Program-made: the position numbers and the translations under genes | NCBI GenBank assembly: GCA_964482435.1 | Contig: CAYZXL010000001.1 | Coordinates: 62,001 to 126,000 of the forward strand | Source: CAYZXL01 sp964482435 | GTDB lineage: Bacteria > Auribacterota > JABMQX01 | Reading direction: 5' to 3' | Length of the DNA: 64,000 nt | Shown here: positions 51,636 through 61,079 of the stretch, piece by piece | Layout of the letters: each line of letters opens with the position of its first letter | Numbering within the stretch: the first letter of the stretch is position 1 | Notes under the pieces: model-generated | Seen by the model: the letters and a program-made list of their open reading frames with translations, nothing else | The model's database searches: none | What the model was told of the DNA's origin: nothing

Positions 51636-52592
51636 TTAGTCCTTGCGGAAGACAATGCATTTTGCGGCAGTGCCGACGGTGGCGCTCTGGACGAACCGAG
51701 CAAGGCGTTGGGCATAACCTCCCAGCGACCGCCCGGGAAATAGAAGCGATCGCGTCGAACAGAGTCTCAGGCCCGCGTCGGAGCCTAACGTCAACAGGCT
51801 TTTCCCTGCGAAAGCATTCACGTGCTCGAGCGGCGCGATTGGGCTCAAACTACGTCTGACCCCTTTGGCGGCGATGGTGCGTCGGTCGGAGAAAGAGAGG
51901 CGCTCGAGGTTGCGCTTGACCCACCGGGCATTAGGCACAGAAATCTGCAAAAATCCTCCCGGGTTCAGGGCTCGCACCAGTGATTCAAGCACGTCCCGCG
52001 GCTGGCGAAGGTGCTCGAACACCTGTTCAGCCTGGATGAAATCGGCGCTCTCGTTCGGTAGCTCGCAGCAGTTCTTACAGCACGGAATGCCCTCGGCGGC
52101 CAAAGCCGCCATTCGCTGACCATCAATCTCGACGCCCATTACCCCATACCCGAAGGCGCGTGCCATCAACAACCAGCTACCCCAGCCGCAGCCGAAATCC
52201 ACGATTTGAACTGCCCCGGGGTCGCTTCCGAAAAGCCGTCCCAGGGCGTGGACCTGGCGCGCCACAGCAAGCCCATCACGCCGGGCCCGCGCGAGACTCC
52301 GCTGTGCAGAAGCTTCCGAGTCAATCCACGAGCCGTAGAGCAGCGCCAGTCCATCGTCGGCAAGGACATCCCGCTGGTACAGGAGGCCACAACTCAAGCA
52401 CTCCATCACCGCGTATCTACTGGTGCCGAACCTCGAGACGGGGACGACTCCCTTGTACCAGAGGCGGACGTATTCACGAATGGGGTCTTCAACGAACATT
52501 TTGTCGTAGATGAGTGTGGCATCTTTCGACCTGCAAACGGGGCAATCTTCTCTCTTCAGGAAGGTAAGGAGTTCTTCGCTCACGGCTTTCAA
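51636..52592 (-). CDS. SAM-dependent methyltransferase with N-terminal zinc cysteines
   Basis: The start is uncertain. TTG 52592 is the first possible codon, without a clear ribosome site; its 5-prime end lies 42 bp downstream of the preceding glycosyltransferase. The 318-residue product has N-terminal CPVCRSKD and later MECLSCGLLYQRD, a split zinc ribbon. The class I methyltransferase core has VDFGCGWGSWLLMARAFGYG (motif I), MGVEIDGQRM (acidic end of strand 2), IQAEQVFEHLRQPRDVLESL and NPGGFLQISVPNARW. Similar methyltransferases with a zinc ribbon occur in O-antigen and capsule loci, methylating sugars or terminating chains. The gene neighbourhood supports a glycan role. Confidence 0.85.
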   Translation of the reverse strand: MKAVSEELLTFLKREDCPVCRSKDATLIYDKMFVEDPIREYVRLWYKGVVPVSRFGTSRYAVMECLSCGLLYQRDVLADDGLALLYGSWIDSEASAQRSLARARRDGLAVARQVHALGRLFGSDPGAVQIVDFGCGWGSWLLMARAFGYGVMGVEIDGQRMAALAAEGIPCCKNCCELPNESADFIQAEQVFEHLRQPRDVLESLVRALNPGGFLQISVPNARWVKRNLERLSFSDRRTIAAKGVRRSLSPIAPLEHVNAFAGKSLLTLGSDAGLRLCSTRSLLFPGRSLGGYAQRLARFVQSATVGTAAKCIVFRKD

Positions 52593-52633
52593 TACATTGA
52601 CGCTACAGTGTGCCTTGAAGTTGAGGCAAGAAT

Positions 52634-53899
52634 TTACGCGCGCGACGAGGCCGGAAGTTTCCTGGCCGCACCGCGCCGTCGCCTGGCAATGGCCTCCTGA
52701 TAAATTCCGGTTAGTCTATTGTAATGCACTTCGGGGCTGTAAACTTGCTCAATGAGTGTTCTGGCGTTTCTTCCCATCCTGCTCGCTTCATCGGGATGGG
52801 CAATAAGGTACCGGATTTTCTCGCCCAGGTCGCTCACGTTCCCCGGCTCGAAGAGAAGCCCGGTAAACCCGGGTTTCACCTGCTCGGGAAGTCCACCCAG
52901 CCGGGAAGCGACAACCGGTTTCCCCCAGGCGAAGGCCTCCAGCACAGAGAGGGAACAGTTCTCATACCATTCCGAAGGGACGACACACAAGGCGGCTTCG
53001 CGGAAAAGCTGCTTCTTTGCTTCGCCGGAGACAAAGCCGACGAGGCGAACGTTCGGGATTTGTTTTTCGCGCACGTATTGGCCGATGGTGGCTTCCTCCC
53101 CACCGGACCCGGCGATGACGAGGTTAACGTCGCTTTGACGCTCGACGGCTTTGATGAGCGTAAGAACGCCTTTCTCACGTCCGAGTCTGCCGCAGTACAG
53201 GACGCAGCCTCCGGGAGCCGCCGGGGGAGCGGGCTCAAGTTCTACGAAATTGCGAAGAAGCCTGATGCGGCGGGCGTCCACGCCGAACGACATCAGCTTG
53301 TCTCTGTTGAATTCGCTCGGTGAAATGAAGAGGTCAACGAAGTCGTAGATTCTGATAGCTTTGTGGATATAGGCCTCAAGGCAATTGAGCACACTGAAGG
53401 AAAGCGAGCCTTTGACGCAGCGCTGGAGGATAGCGTTGTAGTAGTAGCGCCCCTGGCATCGTTCACAGATTCTGCCGCCGGAGACCATTCCATGGCTGGG
53501 GCAGACGAGCTTAAGGTCGTGGAGAGTGTGGACGGCCGGGATGCCGTGCTCTCTCAGGACGGGAAGGATGGACGGCGAAATCTGGTGGCAAATGTTGTGG
53601 AGGTGAGCAATGTCCGGTTTTTCTTTCCGGAGGAGGGCGTCCAATTTCCGAGCCGCGTCGAGGGAATAAATCAGGCGCAATCCGAACCTGGCTCGCCGCG
53701 CAAGGGAGATGTTTTTGCTATTGTAGTCAATTTTCTCGATGAAGAAGGGAGATTGAGGGCTGGGTTTGTTGCGGGGGTCCAGGGTGGAAAAAACCAAGAC
53801 GGAGTGGCCCTTGCTGGCGAGGAGGCTCTCCAACTGGAAAAAGAGCGTTTCTGTCCCCCCCATCGGAAAATAGAATTTGTTGACCAGAAGAACTCTCAG
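52634..53899 (-). CDS. Family 4 glycosyltransferase, probable CTG start
   Basis: The usual prediction starts at ATG 53863, but that removes the essential first beta-strand. Twelve codons upstream lies CTG 53899, with GGGGAG (53914-53909) 9 nt before it, and it restores the N-terminus MRVLLVNKFYFPMGGTETLF, the GT-B Rossmann strand plus G-G-x-E loop. The next in-frame stop (TAG) is 12 codons further upstream and no ATG, GTG or TTG lies between. The 421-residue enzyme has PDIAHLHNICHQISPSILPV, CVLYCGRLGREKGVLTLIKA and PSEWYENCSLSVLEAFAWGK (E-x7-E) with VVASRLGGLPEQVKPG. It should add a sugar to the lipid-linked glycan. Confidence 0.85.
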   Translation of the reverse strand: MRVLLVNKFYFPMGGTETLFFQLESLLASKGHSVLVFSTLDPRNKPSPQSPFFIEKIDYNSKNISLARRARFGLRLIYSLDAARKLDALLRKEKPDIAHLHNICHQISPSILPVLREHGIPAVHTLHDLKLVCPSHGMVSGGRICERCQGRYYYNAILQRCVKGSLSFSVLNCLEAYIHKAIRIYDFVDLFISPSEFNRDKLMSFGVDARRIRLLRNFVELEPAPPAAPGGCVLYCGRLGREKGVLTLIKAVERQSDVNLVIAGSGGEEATIGQYVREKQIPNVRLVGFVSGEAKKQLFREAALCVVPSEWYENCSLSVLEAFAWGKPVVASRLGGLPEQVKPGFTGLLFEPGNVSDLGEKIRYLIAHPDEASRMGRNARTLIEQVYSPEVHYNRLTGIYQEAIARRRRGAARKLPASSRA

Positions 53900-53974
53900 A
53901 GGTCGGTGCTCCCCTATTTGCCGACCCTATTGGCCATTGGTGCGAGGCTCTTCCCAAAATGCGAGTCGGTCGAA

Positions 53975-55513
53975 TCAACGGTTCACGGCCATTGAGCCGA
54001 CATGCACGGGCCTCGCTGGCCGAGGGAGGGCTGCCTCTTGTTCGGAATGGACAGCTCGTGCAGCTTGCCTTGCCTCCCGCTTCCGAAGGATCGAATATCT
54101 GACGCCGATTGCCGAGAAAACCCACAGGTAGATGTTTGACTGGAAGTGTGTCCAGAGAGCAAAAATCCCACCCACGAAGGCGTATATCAGGATGATTGCT
54201 TGGAGTGCCCGGAAATAGTCTCGCCAGAAAAAAGAACGGATGAATCTCTCCTCGCGCCACGCGAAGAAGAACAGCCGAACCATCGCTAAACCGAAAAGCA
54301 CGAGGCCGACGACTCCATATTCCATCCAGACAACGGCATAGGAGGTGTCAATGAAAGGCGCAACCACTTCCTCAGTGCGAACCATGGCTTCGACCTGAAG
54401 GTACATCTTGGAGCCGTAGATGTCTCCCGTCCTGGTTCTGTAAGTCCCGGGGCCGGCGCCCAGGAGGGGGAAAGCGGCATTGTTCCGCAAGACTTGCCCC
54501 ATGATGGGAATGACGCGAGTTCTCTCCGTGACCTGGAAGACGAATTCGCTGCCGCCCAGGTCGCGGGCAGCCTGTGCTTCGGTGTTGCGATAGTAGAAGA
54601 CAAGGGAACCAACAAGGAACACGAGCGCGACAGCCATGGCGATCCAGTACTTGGGATTCCTCAACTTCTCTCTTAGAACGAAGAGAAATGCTAAAGGCGC
54701 AAGGACGATGCCCGTCCGGCAAGAACTCAAAACCAGCATAAGGACGTAGAAGCCCAGCACAGCCCCGATTACTCCGTGCCAGGCCCGCCGCAAGCGCGCC
54801 AGCACGATGAAAGACAGACAAAGGAAGAATATCCCGATTGCGTTGGCCGAACCCCCACCCCACGTCCCCTGGACGATGTCGTGGTTGCCCGCCATGTAGA
54901 GGCGGTATTTGTCAATGAACTCGATGATTCCGATGATCCCCTGGAACACTCCTATCGCCAGGATGAGATAAATGAGGCTGCGCAGGAAGCGCTCGCTCAA
55001 GTCGAGGTTGACTATCGCAAGATAGAGGATAACCATTTCGAAAACGTACCTTTGCCCAACGAGGCCGGTCAGCGTCGGAACATCATTGAGCCTGCCGGAG
55101 ATGAAGCCCACCATGAACAACAGACCAAGTGGGATGAGGCCGGGGGACTTCTCAGGGGCCTGCTTCCTGAGGAGCTTCGTCAATGTCAGATTACCGAGGA
55201 GGGCCAGGAGCACAACCTCACGGAGCGACGCAAACAATGGAGGGAGCACAGGATAACTAATAAGTGACCCGTAGAAGCTGGTGAGGAGGTACAGGACCTG
55301 AACGAAGAGGATGACGATGACCACCGCCGCCTTGGGGAAGGGGAAGACAACAACGAACCCCACCACAGACAGAAAAACCATCAATCGAAGAACATCTTGC
55401 TTGGCAATGGAGGTGGCAAGGATAGCCAGGGCCAAGGCCACGGCAACCGTCACGAAAAGGATGAGGAGAGCAAGGCTTTGTTTCTCTTCGTGGCCTAAGG
55501 ATAGCTCCGCCAT
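53975..55513 (-). CDS. O-antigen polymerase/ligase-like membrane protein (Wzy/WaaL type)
   Basis: The 512-residue product has about 11-12 transmembrane helices, starting SLALLILFVTVAVALALAIL, and one large periplasmic loop (residues ~325-400). The loop contains RTRVIPIMGQVLRNNAAFPL, GAGPGTYRTRTG and DTSYAVVWMEYGVVGLVLFG, the G-x-G-P-G-T-Y and D-x-x-Y-x-x-x-x-x-x-x-G-x-x-G-L pattern of the Wzy_C/O-antigen ligase domain. It would polymerise repeat units or attach the chain to lipid A or another carrier on the periplasmic side. The ATG follows the TGA of 55514-56704 with no spacer, so the two are co-translated. Confidence 0.9.
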   Translation of the reverse strand: MAELSLGHEEKQSLALLILFVTVAVALALAILATSIAKQDVLRLMVFLSVVGFVVVFPFPKAAVVIVILFVQVLYLLTSFYGSLISYPVLPPLFASLREVVLLALLGNLTLTKLLRKQAPEKSPGLIPLGLLFMVGFISGRLNDVPTLTGLVGQRYVFEMVILYLAIVNLDLSERFLRSLIYLILAIGVFQGIIGIIEFIDKYRLYMAGNHDIVQGTWGGGSANAIGIFFLCLSFIVLARLRRAWHGVIGAVLGFYVLMLVLSSCRTGIVLAPLAFLFVLREKLRNPKYWIAMAVALVFLVGSLVFYYRNTEAQAARDLGGSEFVFQVTERTRVIPIMGQVLRNNAAFPLLGAGPGTYRTRTGDIYGSKMYLQVEAMVRTEEVVAPFIDTSYAVVWMEYGVVGLVLFGLAMVRLFFFAWREERFIRSFFWRDYFRALQAIILIYAFVGGIFALWTHFQSNIYLWVFSAIGVRYSILRKREARQAARAVHSEQEAALPRPARPVHVGSMAVNR

Positions 55514-56704
55514 TCAGTTGCCCTCCCTGCGGTTGAGATTCGCGACATACCCAAGCAGGTTTTCGACCTGCTTTTCCCAGGTGAACTTTCGGAGCACAAT
55601 TTCCCTTCCCTGCTTGCCCAGCTGCGCAAGCTGGGCTCTTTGCTCCGCAAGCATTCTGATACCGCGTGCGATTTCGCCGGGCGAATTGTCACGCAGGTAC
55701 AAGCCGCACGCGGCATCTCCCACGATGTCTCGGTGCGCTGGAATGTCAGTTAAGATGACCGGCTTCTCCATCGCCAGGTACTCCATTAGTTTCAAGGGCG
55801 AGCTCATCTGCCACCACTTCTGATCGGGAAAGGGCAATATGCCTGCGTCGCAGATGCTCAGGTAACATGGGACTTCTTCATAAGGCACAGCATCTATCAA
55901 TCTCAAGGCTTGCTGTATTCCCTCGGTTTCGGCCAGGGCAGCTATCTGAGACGCCGCGGGGCCCCCACCGAGCAAAATAAGGCCCACCCGGTCATGCCCG
56001 CGAGCGTGCAGGGTAGCCAGGGCCTTGACCACGTTTTGAAGCCCCCTGTGCGCCGACAACACCCCATGGTACATGACGAGCAGCCTGTCCCCCAGCCCTA
56101 AGCGGTATCTTATGCTTTCCGCGTGAGCGATATCAACCTTTTGAGGGTCAAAGACATCAATCGCAACACCGGAGGTGCACACACCTATCCTCGCCGGATT
56201 GATCCGGAAACGCTGCGAGATGTCCTTTCGGTACAAATCGCTAATCGCAATTATACCATCACAGAAGGTTTTTGCCCAGCGGACGGACAGCTTATACCTT
56301 GCCAAAGACACGGCGTACCGCGCCCCAACCATGTCAACCGGCGCGCTCAAGACGTTGAGAACAAACCTGGTGCGAATAAGGCCGGCCCTAGAAAGAAGGT
56401 TGAGGGGTAGCATGGTCGGGACGCAGAAATGGTCCACCATAATCAGGTCAGCTTTTCTCAGGACTTCGCCCACTGCCAGAATGAGAACCTGTAACTGAAA
56501 AAGGATGCCCCCCAGCGGGTCGGGAAGAAACTGCTTCAATAGAAGCGGGCGTGGGGTTACAGAAAGGAATGCCGGTCTGGTTCCGCGGTAGATGGCGACG
56601 ATGCGGAGTGTATGCCCCATTTTGCTGAATGTTCTCGCCACCTCCAACTGGGTAGTTTTGGAGAGGGTGCCGAAATCGAGCTGGTTAAACCACACCGCCT
56701 TCAC
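55514..56704 (-). CDS. Family 4 glycosyltransferase
   Basis: GTG 56704 lies inside the end of the preceding gene (overlap 56685-56704) with GAGG 9 nt upstream, giving MKAVWFNQLDFGTLSKTTQL as N-terminus. The 396-residue GT-B enzyme has a membrane-associated hydrophobic helix (GGILFQLQVLILAVGEVL), LLVMYHGVLSAHRGLQNVVK, VGLILLGGGPAASQIAALAE, YLSICDAGILPFPDQKWW and SPLKLMEYLAMEKPVILTDI, which carries the second Glu of the E-x7-E equivalent. The 20-bp overlap implies translational coupling with 56685-57857, and the zero-base junction with the polymerase places all three on one transcript. Confidence 0.9.
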   Translation of the reverse strand: MKAVWFNQLDFGTLSKTTQLEVARTFSKMGHTLRIVAIYRGTRPAFLSVTPRPLLLKQFLPDPLGGILFQLQVLILAVGEVLRKADLIMVDHFCVPTMLPLNLLSRAGLIRTRFVLNVLSAPVDMVGARYAVSLARYKLSVRWAKTFCDGIIAISDLYRKDISQRFRINPARIGVCTSGVAIDVFDPQKVDIAHAESIRYRLGLGDRLLVMYHGVLSAHRGLQNVVKALATLHARGHDRVGLILLGGGPAASQIAALAETEGIQQALRLIDAVPYEEVPCYLSICDAGILPFPDQKWWQMSSPLKLMEYLAMEKPVILTDIPAHRDIVGDAACGLYLRDNSPGEIARGIRMLAEQRAQLAQLGKQGREIVLRKFTWEKQVENLLGYVANLNRREGN

Positions 56705-57857
56705 TGTAAAGAGCCTCAAAAAGCGCAGCGTACTGTTGGACCTTGTCGGAGAGGTCGTGTTCTCTCTCGGCGTAAATTCTTGCCCTCTTTCCCATCGCGG
56801 ACCTGAGCGATTGGTCGGAGAGCAAACGGCGAACATCGCGGACCATCCGGGGGAAAGTCTGCGAGCAAAACCCGATCCTCTCCCGCTGGAGGATGCCATC
56901 GGGGTCCACTGTCAGGCTAACTACTGGCGTCTCCCGAAGCCATGCCTGGACGAAAGTGTTCGGGAATCCCTCAAAGGCGCTGGTGTTCACCAGCACGCTC
57001 GCCTCAGCCAATAGCTCATTTGTCTGCCAAAAAGGGACTGCCCCCACCCACTCCAGGTTGCTCAGCCCATGGCTCAGCCTCTTGAGGCGGTCGAGGTATA
57101 ATGGGCTTGTGCCCCCCCCCACGAGCAGAAATCTCCCTGGAACGTCCGTGCATTCCCTTGCAAGCTCAATGAATGTCTCCGGATGCTTCAGCCGTTTGAT
57201 GTTGCTAATCCACACGGCGGTCGGTGGGTGGTTCTTTTGCACAAGCCCCTTGGGCACGGGATGGCCGCTCTTGATGACTACACTTTCGCGGCCGAATTCT
57301 TCTTTCATACGCTGCTTCTGGCTTTCCCCCTGGACGACGATAACATCGGCTCCTTTTCGCCCGAGCGAGACCATTGCATCTCTCACGCGGGCGTCAAGCC
57401 ACAGGATTGCTCGTTTTATCCCGGTGGCGGCCTCGGTGCGAAGGATACGCCGAAAACCGTCCGTTTGGCAATCTATGTCGGAGGAGGCGGCCCAAACAAA
57501 TTTTCTGCGGAGCGTCCGGGCCACGAGGGAGGTAATGAGCGTGTACTCGGTTCCCCCTCTCTGATAGTAGATGTCGGCATTCATTCGCAGGAGTTCGCGA
57601 TAAAAACTCCAGCACCTGAACGGATTGAGGAGCCGGGTTCTCTTCAGCTTGTGGACCCAGATTCCATCTTCGTTGTGCAACTGGGGAGTGGGCTGTCCGC
57701 AATCGTCGGAGGTGAAGTGGACCGACCACCCCCTGCTCAGCATGTGCTGAGAGATGAAATAGCTCTGGATCTCGGCACCGGCCGGAAGATACTTGGGGAA
57801 GTAGGCGACGGCGAAACATGCGGTGGGAGGTCTTCGTCTTGTTCTCGCGGCGTTCAT
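56685..57857 (-). CDS. Family 4 glycosyltransferase
   Basis: The 390-residue product begins MNAARTRRRPPTACFAVAYF, then PKYLPAGAEIQSYFISQHML, a GT-B N-terminal strand with the acceptor-site loop (G-A-E-x-Q). Its donor domain has PPTAVWISNIKRLKHPETFI, RFLLVGGGTSPLYLDRLKRL, VLVNTSAFEGFPNTFVQAWL (E-G-F-P-N-x-F-x-x-A E-x7-E-like region), and ETPVVSLTVDPDGILQRERI. It resembles family 4 transferases of exopolysaccharide loci that act late in chain assembly. The methyltransferase gene (57882-59000) ends 24 bp upstream on the same strand. Confidence 0.9.
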   Translation of the reverse strand: MNAARTRRRPPTACFAVAYFPKYLPAGAEIQSYFISQHMLSRGWSVHFTSDDCGQPTPQLHNEDGIWVHKLKRTRLLNPFRCWSFYRELLRMNADIYYQRGGTEYTLITSLVARTLRRKFVWAASSDIDCQTDGFRRILRTEAATGIKRAILWLDARVRDAMVSLGRKGADVIVVQGESQKQRMKEEFGRESVVIKSGHPVPKGLVQKNHPPTAVWISNIKRLKHPETFIELARECTDVPGRFLLVGGGTSPLYLDRLKRLSHGLSNLEWVGAVPFWQTNELLAEASVLVNTSAFEGFPNTFVQAWLRETPVVSLTVDPDGILQRERIGFCSQTFPRMVRDVRRLLSDQSLRSAMGKRARIYAEREHDLSDKVQQYAALFEALYSEGGVV

Positions 57858-57881
57858 TTTATGTTTGGCTCGCGACGGTTC

Positions 57882-59000
57882 TCAACGCCGCTGGAGGATA
57901 AGGTAAACGTTCGGCTCAATCCCCAGCGATTCCGTCAAAACCGAAAACAGCGATTGAATCACGTAATGCTTTCTTAGGAATCGTTTCGCCCCCGGGGCGA
58001 CATAGTGATAGTCGCTACGGACGCTATGAAAAACGAAATCACTCCAGACATTCGTGGTTGTGCCGTATCTTTCTAAGATGCGTTGGACGCGGGTTCGCGA
58101 AATGTAGTTCGTGGAGCGATATTCGTCCAGGAGGGACTGGTAGGAGCGCTTAGTCCGGCGCACCCGGTGCCACAAATGGGAGATTCGGCAGGCAACCTCA
58201 TCCGACAGAAAGGGGAAAACGGGAGCGTCGAGATGACCCTTGTCGAAGAAGCAATGGCGATTTGGGCCATAGGAGAGAAAGAGTGTGTCGCAGGCCCTCA
58301 CCATTTCCCGGACAGCGCGATCCCAGCGGGGGATGTGCTCCAGCGTGGACATGCTCACCATCAGGTCAATGCTTCTTTCGCGGAAAGGAAGGCAGGTGGC
58401 ATCTCCTCGTATGGCGACGACCTCCGGGTCTCTGAGACGAGCGACCTTAATCCAGCACGGGTCGCGATCGAGAACAATGGAGACGGCAGGGCCAAGAAAT
58501 CTTCTGAGGCACGTAATCAAGCCCCCTTGTCCGCCGCCTATGTCGGCTATGACTGCCGGCATCTTCTGGAGGAATGGATAGATGGTGAAGAAGACCTTCT
58601 CTTTCTTTTCGGTCTTTTCCACCTGGTAATCAATGTTGTGCACTATTCGCTCTCGCAGCGAACGCGAGGCGACGGTACTGAGATCGAAACGCGACCCGAC
58701 GATCTCCTGGATCATGGCACGGCGCTCTGCCTCGGATAGAACGACAGGAGGAAGCTCCTTCTTGAAGCGCGGAGGGTTTCGCAAGAAGCCCTTCTCCTCG
58801 TCGGACATAGACTCGGGGGGAAGCATCCGCGGCATCTCATCCATGACTGGAAAAAACTGGCCGCATTTCTGGCATCGTACAAGCCCCTCACTGATGCGTT
58901 CTGTGCCGCCGACACGTTTGACAATAGTGAAGGCGCTGTGAAGCTCAATGGCACCTCTGCAAGCTGGACAGGCTAAATGGCTGAGCAAGGCTAAATCCAC
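57882..59000 (-). CDS. SAM-dependent methyltransferase with Trm112-like zinc N-terminus
   Basis: GTG 59000 is used, with GGAAA upstream; the site is weak. The 372-residue product begins MDLALLSHLACPACRGAIEL and LVRCQKCGQFFPVMDEMPRM, which is the Trm112p-like zinc ribbon (CPAC...CQKC followed by P-I/V-x-D/E-x-x-P-x-M). A class I methyltransferase core follows with AVIADIGGGQGGLITCLRRF (motif I), IVLDRDPCWIKVARLRDPEV, IRGDATCLPFRERSIDLMVS and STLEHIPRWDRAVREMVRAC. It is a different subfamily from the methyltransferase at 51636. A glycan-modifying or glycolipid-methylating role is inferred from the locus. Confidence 0.87.
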   Translation of the reverse strand: MDLALLSHLACPACRGAIELHSAFTIVKRVGGTERISEGLVRCQKCGQFFPVMDEMPRMLPPESMSDEEKGFLRNPPRFKKELPPVVLSEAERRAMIQEIVGSRFDLSTVASRSLRERIVHNIDYQVEKTEKKEKVFFTIYPFLQKMPAVIADIGGGQGGLITCLRRFLGPAVSIVLDRDPCWIKVARLRDPEVVAIRGDATCLPFRERSIDLMVSMSTLEHIPRWDRAVREMVRACDTLFLSYGPNRHCFFDKGHLDAPVFPFLSDEVACRISHLWHRVRRTKRSYQSLLDEYRSTNYISRTRVQRILERYGTTTNVWSDFVFHSVRSDYHYVAPGAKRFLRKHYVIQSLFSVLTESLGIEPNVYLILQRR

Positions 59001-59072
59001 TTTTCGTTTCCGACGAGGCGGCGTAATAGGGTTTTTCCCCCGCCCGGGTGCTTGCCGCCAGGTGTCACCGGG

Positions 59073-60950
59073 TCAGGGGCGCATCCGCTTTTCCAGTTCC
59101 GTAAACCACAGCTCGAGACAGAACAGAAGCCAAACCAAATGGTAGTATCTTCCTCTCCCCTCAAAAGTCGAGCGGAGAAAGCGGTTCACTATCTTCCCAT
59201 CGAACAATCCCCGCTCCCGGAACCGCTGCGAGGTCAGCAAATCGAGGGCTGTGCCCTTGAGGTCACGTTTCAGCCATAGATGCAGCGGAACTGCAAAGCC
59301 CCGTTTGGGTCTGTTGGTGATCTCGGGCGGCAGATACCTAACAGCGAGTTTCCTCAGGATGTATTTCCGCACGCCCCCGTGGTACTTGAGCTGCGGAGGC
59401 ATGCCGGAGACGAACTCGACGAGCCGATGGTCGAGAAATGGCACTCTCGCCTCCAGGGAAGCGAGCATACTGGTTCTGTCAACCTTGGTCAATATGTCGT
59501 TGGGCAGGTACGTTTGCAGGTCCGCGAAAAGCATTTTTGACAGAGAGCCGTGCCGACGGTATCGCCCGAAGAGGTCGCAAAGGGCTGAGTATCGGGCAGA
59601 GGGGTCTATTGCGTCTTTCAGATAGTCGGAGTAGAGGGACTCCTTGACGAGGTCGAATGTCTGCCCGATGGTTCCCTGGACGAAAAGTCCGGGGCCAACG
59701 AGCGTGTGGGTGTAGAGGGTGTTTCTCCCCTTGACGCCGAAGGGTAACGCGCGGGCCGTGCTTCGCAAAGCTTTTCGGAACCAATTCGGCATGATGCGGG
59801 CAATGCTCTCGTTCCTCAAAGCCCTGGGGTAGTGGTCGTATCCGGCGAAAAGCTCGTCGCCTCCATCCCCCGAAAGGCACACCGTGACGGCCTGCCGCGC
59901 CATCCTTGAGACGTAGTAGGTCGGTATTGCGGACGAGTCGAAAAACGGCTCGTCGAAATTCGCCATGATTTTCGGAGCGTCTTCGGCGATGTTGTACTTT
60001 GCGACGTACTCTGTGTGATCGGTGTGGAATTTCTCGGCGACCTTTCTGGCGTACTTTCGTTCGTCGAACTTTTCGTCTTCGAATCCCACGGAGAAAGTCT
60101 TGACCGACTGTCCCGGGACCTTGCTCATCATCGCGACGATCATGCTGGAGTCAATTCCTCCGCTCAGAAACGCGCCGAGAGGGACATCGCTGATGAGCCT
60201 GATCTTCACGGAGTCGGAGATAAGCTCATCGAGCCGGTCGAGGTATTGGCTTTCGGAGAGACGAGCCTGGTCGCCGGGAGTAATTCCCCAATACCGGTGG
60301 AGTGCGAGCCGGCCGTTTTGCCAGGTCAGATAGTGAGCGGGCGGTAGCTTCCTGGCTCTTCGATATATTGTCCGAGGAGCGGGGATTACCCCGTAGGTAA
60401 AATATTGGTCAATGGCATCATAGTCCACTGACGGATCGAACTGCGGGTATCGCAAAAGAGATTTCAACTCCGAGCAGACAATCAACGCTCTGTCATCTAC
60501 ATAATAGTTGAGGGGCTTGATTCCCAGCCTGTCTCTTGCGGCAAAGAGCTTACGTTTTTTTGGGTCCCAGATGACAAAAGCGAACATCCCGATGAATTTC
60601 TGGAGGCATTGCTCGCTCCATTCCTCGTATGCGTGAAGGATGGATTCGGTGTCTGACCGGGTGGTGAACCTGTGGCCCGCTTTTTCGAGTTCTTCGCGGA
60701 GAGACCGAAAGTTGTATATCTCGCCGTTGAAGACAATCCATACGGAGCCATCTTCATTGGACATCGGCTGGTGCCCGCCGGCAAGGTCAATGATGCTTAG
60801 CCTTCGGAACCCCATCCCGACGTTGCTAACGATGTGAAAGCCTTCGTCATCCGGCCCGCGGTGTCGGAGGGCGTCCGTCATGGACTTGAGGACGGCTGGG
60901 TCAACGACGTCCCTTGTGTCGAATTTCAGAACGGTTACTATCCCGCACAT
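59073..60950 (-). CDS. asnB: Asparagine synthase (glutamine-hydrolysing)
   Basis: The 625-residue product starts MCGIVTVLKFDTRDVVDPAV: Cys2 is the glutaminase nucleophile after Met removal. The glutaminase domain continues ALRHRGPDDEGF, VWIVFNGEIYNFRSLREELE and RSDTESILHAYEEW. The synthetase domain has VPLGAFLSGGIDSSMIVAMM (ATP-pyrophosphatase loop SGGIDS), VSRMARQAVTVCLSGDGGDE and TKVDRTSMLASLEARVPFLD. Cellular AsnB makes asparagine, but paralogues in polysaccharide loci (for example WbpS-like) probably amidate uronic acids or amino-sugar carboxyls. Position in this locus favours the second role; the sequence alone does not decide. Confidence 0.95.
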   Translation of the reverse strand: MCGIVTVLKFDTRDVVDPAVLKSMTDALRHRGPDDEGFHIVSNVGMGFRRLSIIDLAGGHQPMSNEDGSVWIVFNGEIYNFRSLREELEKAGHRFTTRSDTESILHAYEEWSEQCLQKFIGMFAFVIWDPKKRKLFAARDRLGIKPLNYYVDDRALIVCSELKSLLRYPQFDPSVDYDAIDQYFTYGVIPAPRTIYRRARKLPPAHYLTWQNGRLALHRYWGITPGDQARLSESQYLDRLDELISDSVKIRLISDVPLGAFLSGGIDSSMIVAMMSKVPGQSVKTFSVGFEDEKFDERKYARKVAEKFHTDHTEYVAKYNIAEDAPKIMANFDEPFFDSSAIPTYYVSRMARQAVTVCLSGDGGDELFAGYDHYPRALRNESIARIMPNWFRKALRSTARALPFGVKGRNTLYTHTLVGPGLFVQGTIGQTFDLVKESLYSDYLKDAIDPSARYSALCDLFGRYRRHGSLSKMLFADLQTYLPNDILTKVDRTSMLASLEARVPFLDHRLVEFVSGMPPQLKYHGGVRKYILRKLAVRYLPPEITNRPKRGFAVPLHLWLKRDLKGTALDLLTSQRFRERGLFDGKIVNRFLRSTFEGRGRYYHLVWLLFCLELWFTELEKRMRP

Positions 60951-61079
60951 TTCGCACCCTTCTTGCTTTTCGCGGGCTGCGGGGTCAATCGGGCGCGACT
61001 GTGAAGCCCGATCTTACTGTCGGCGTCGTCAACCCGAGGAAGAACGACGCCCCGCCCCCGGCAAAGCGCGAACAAAAAT

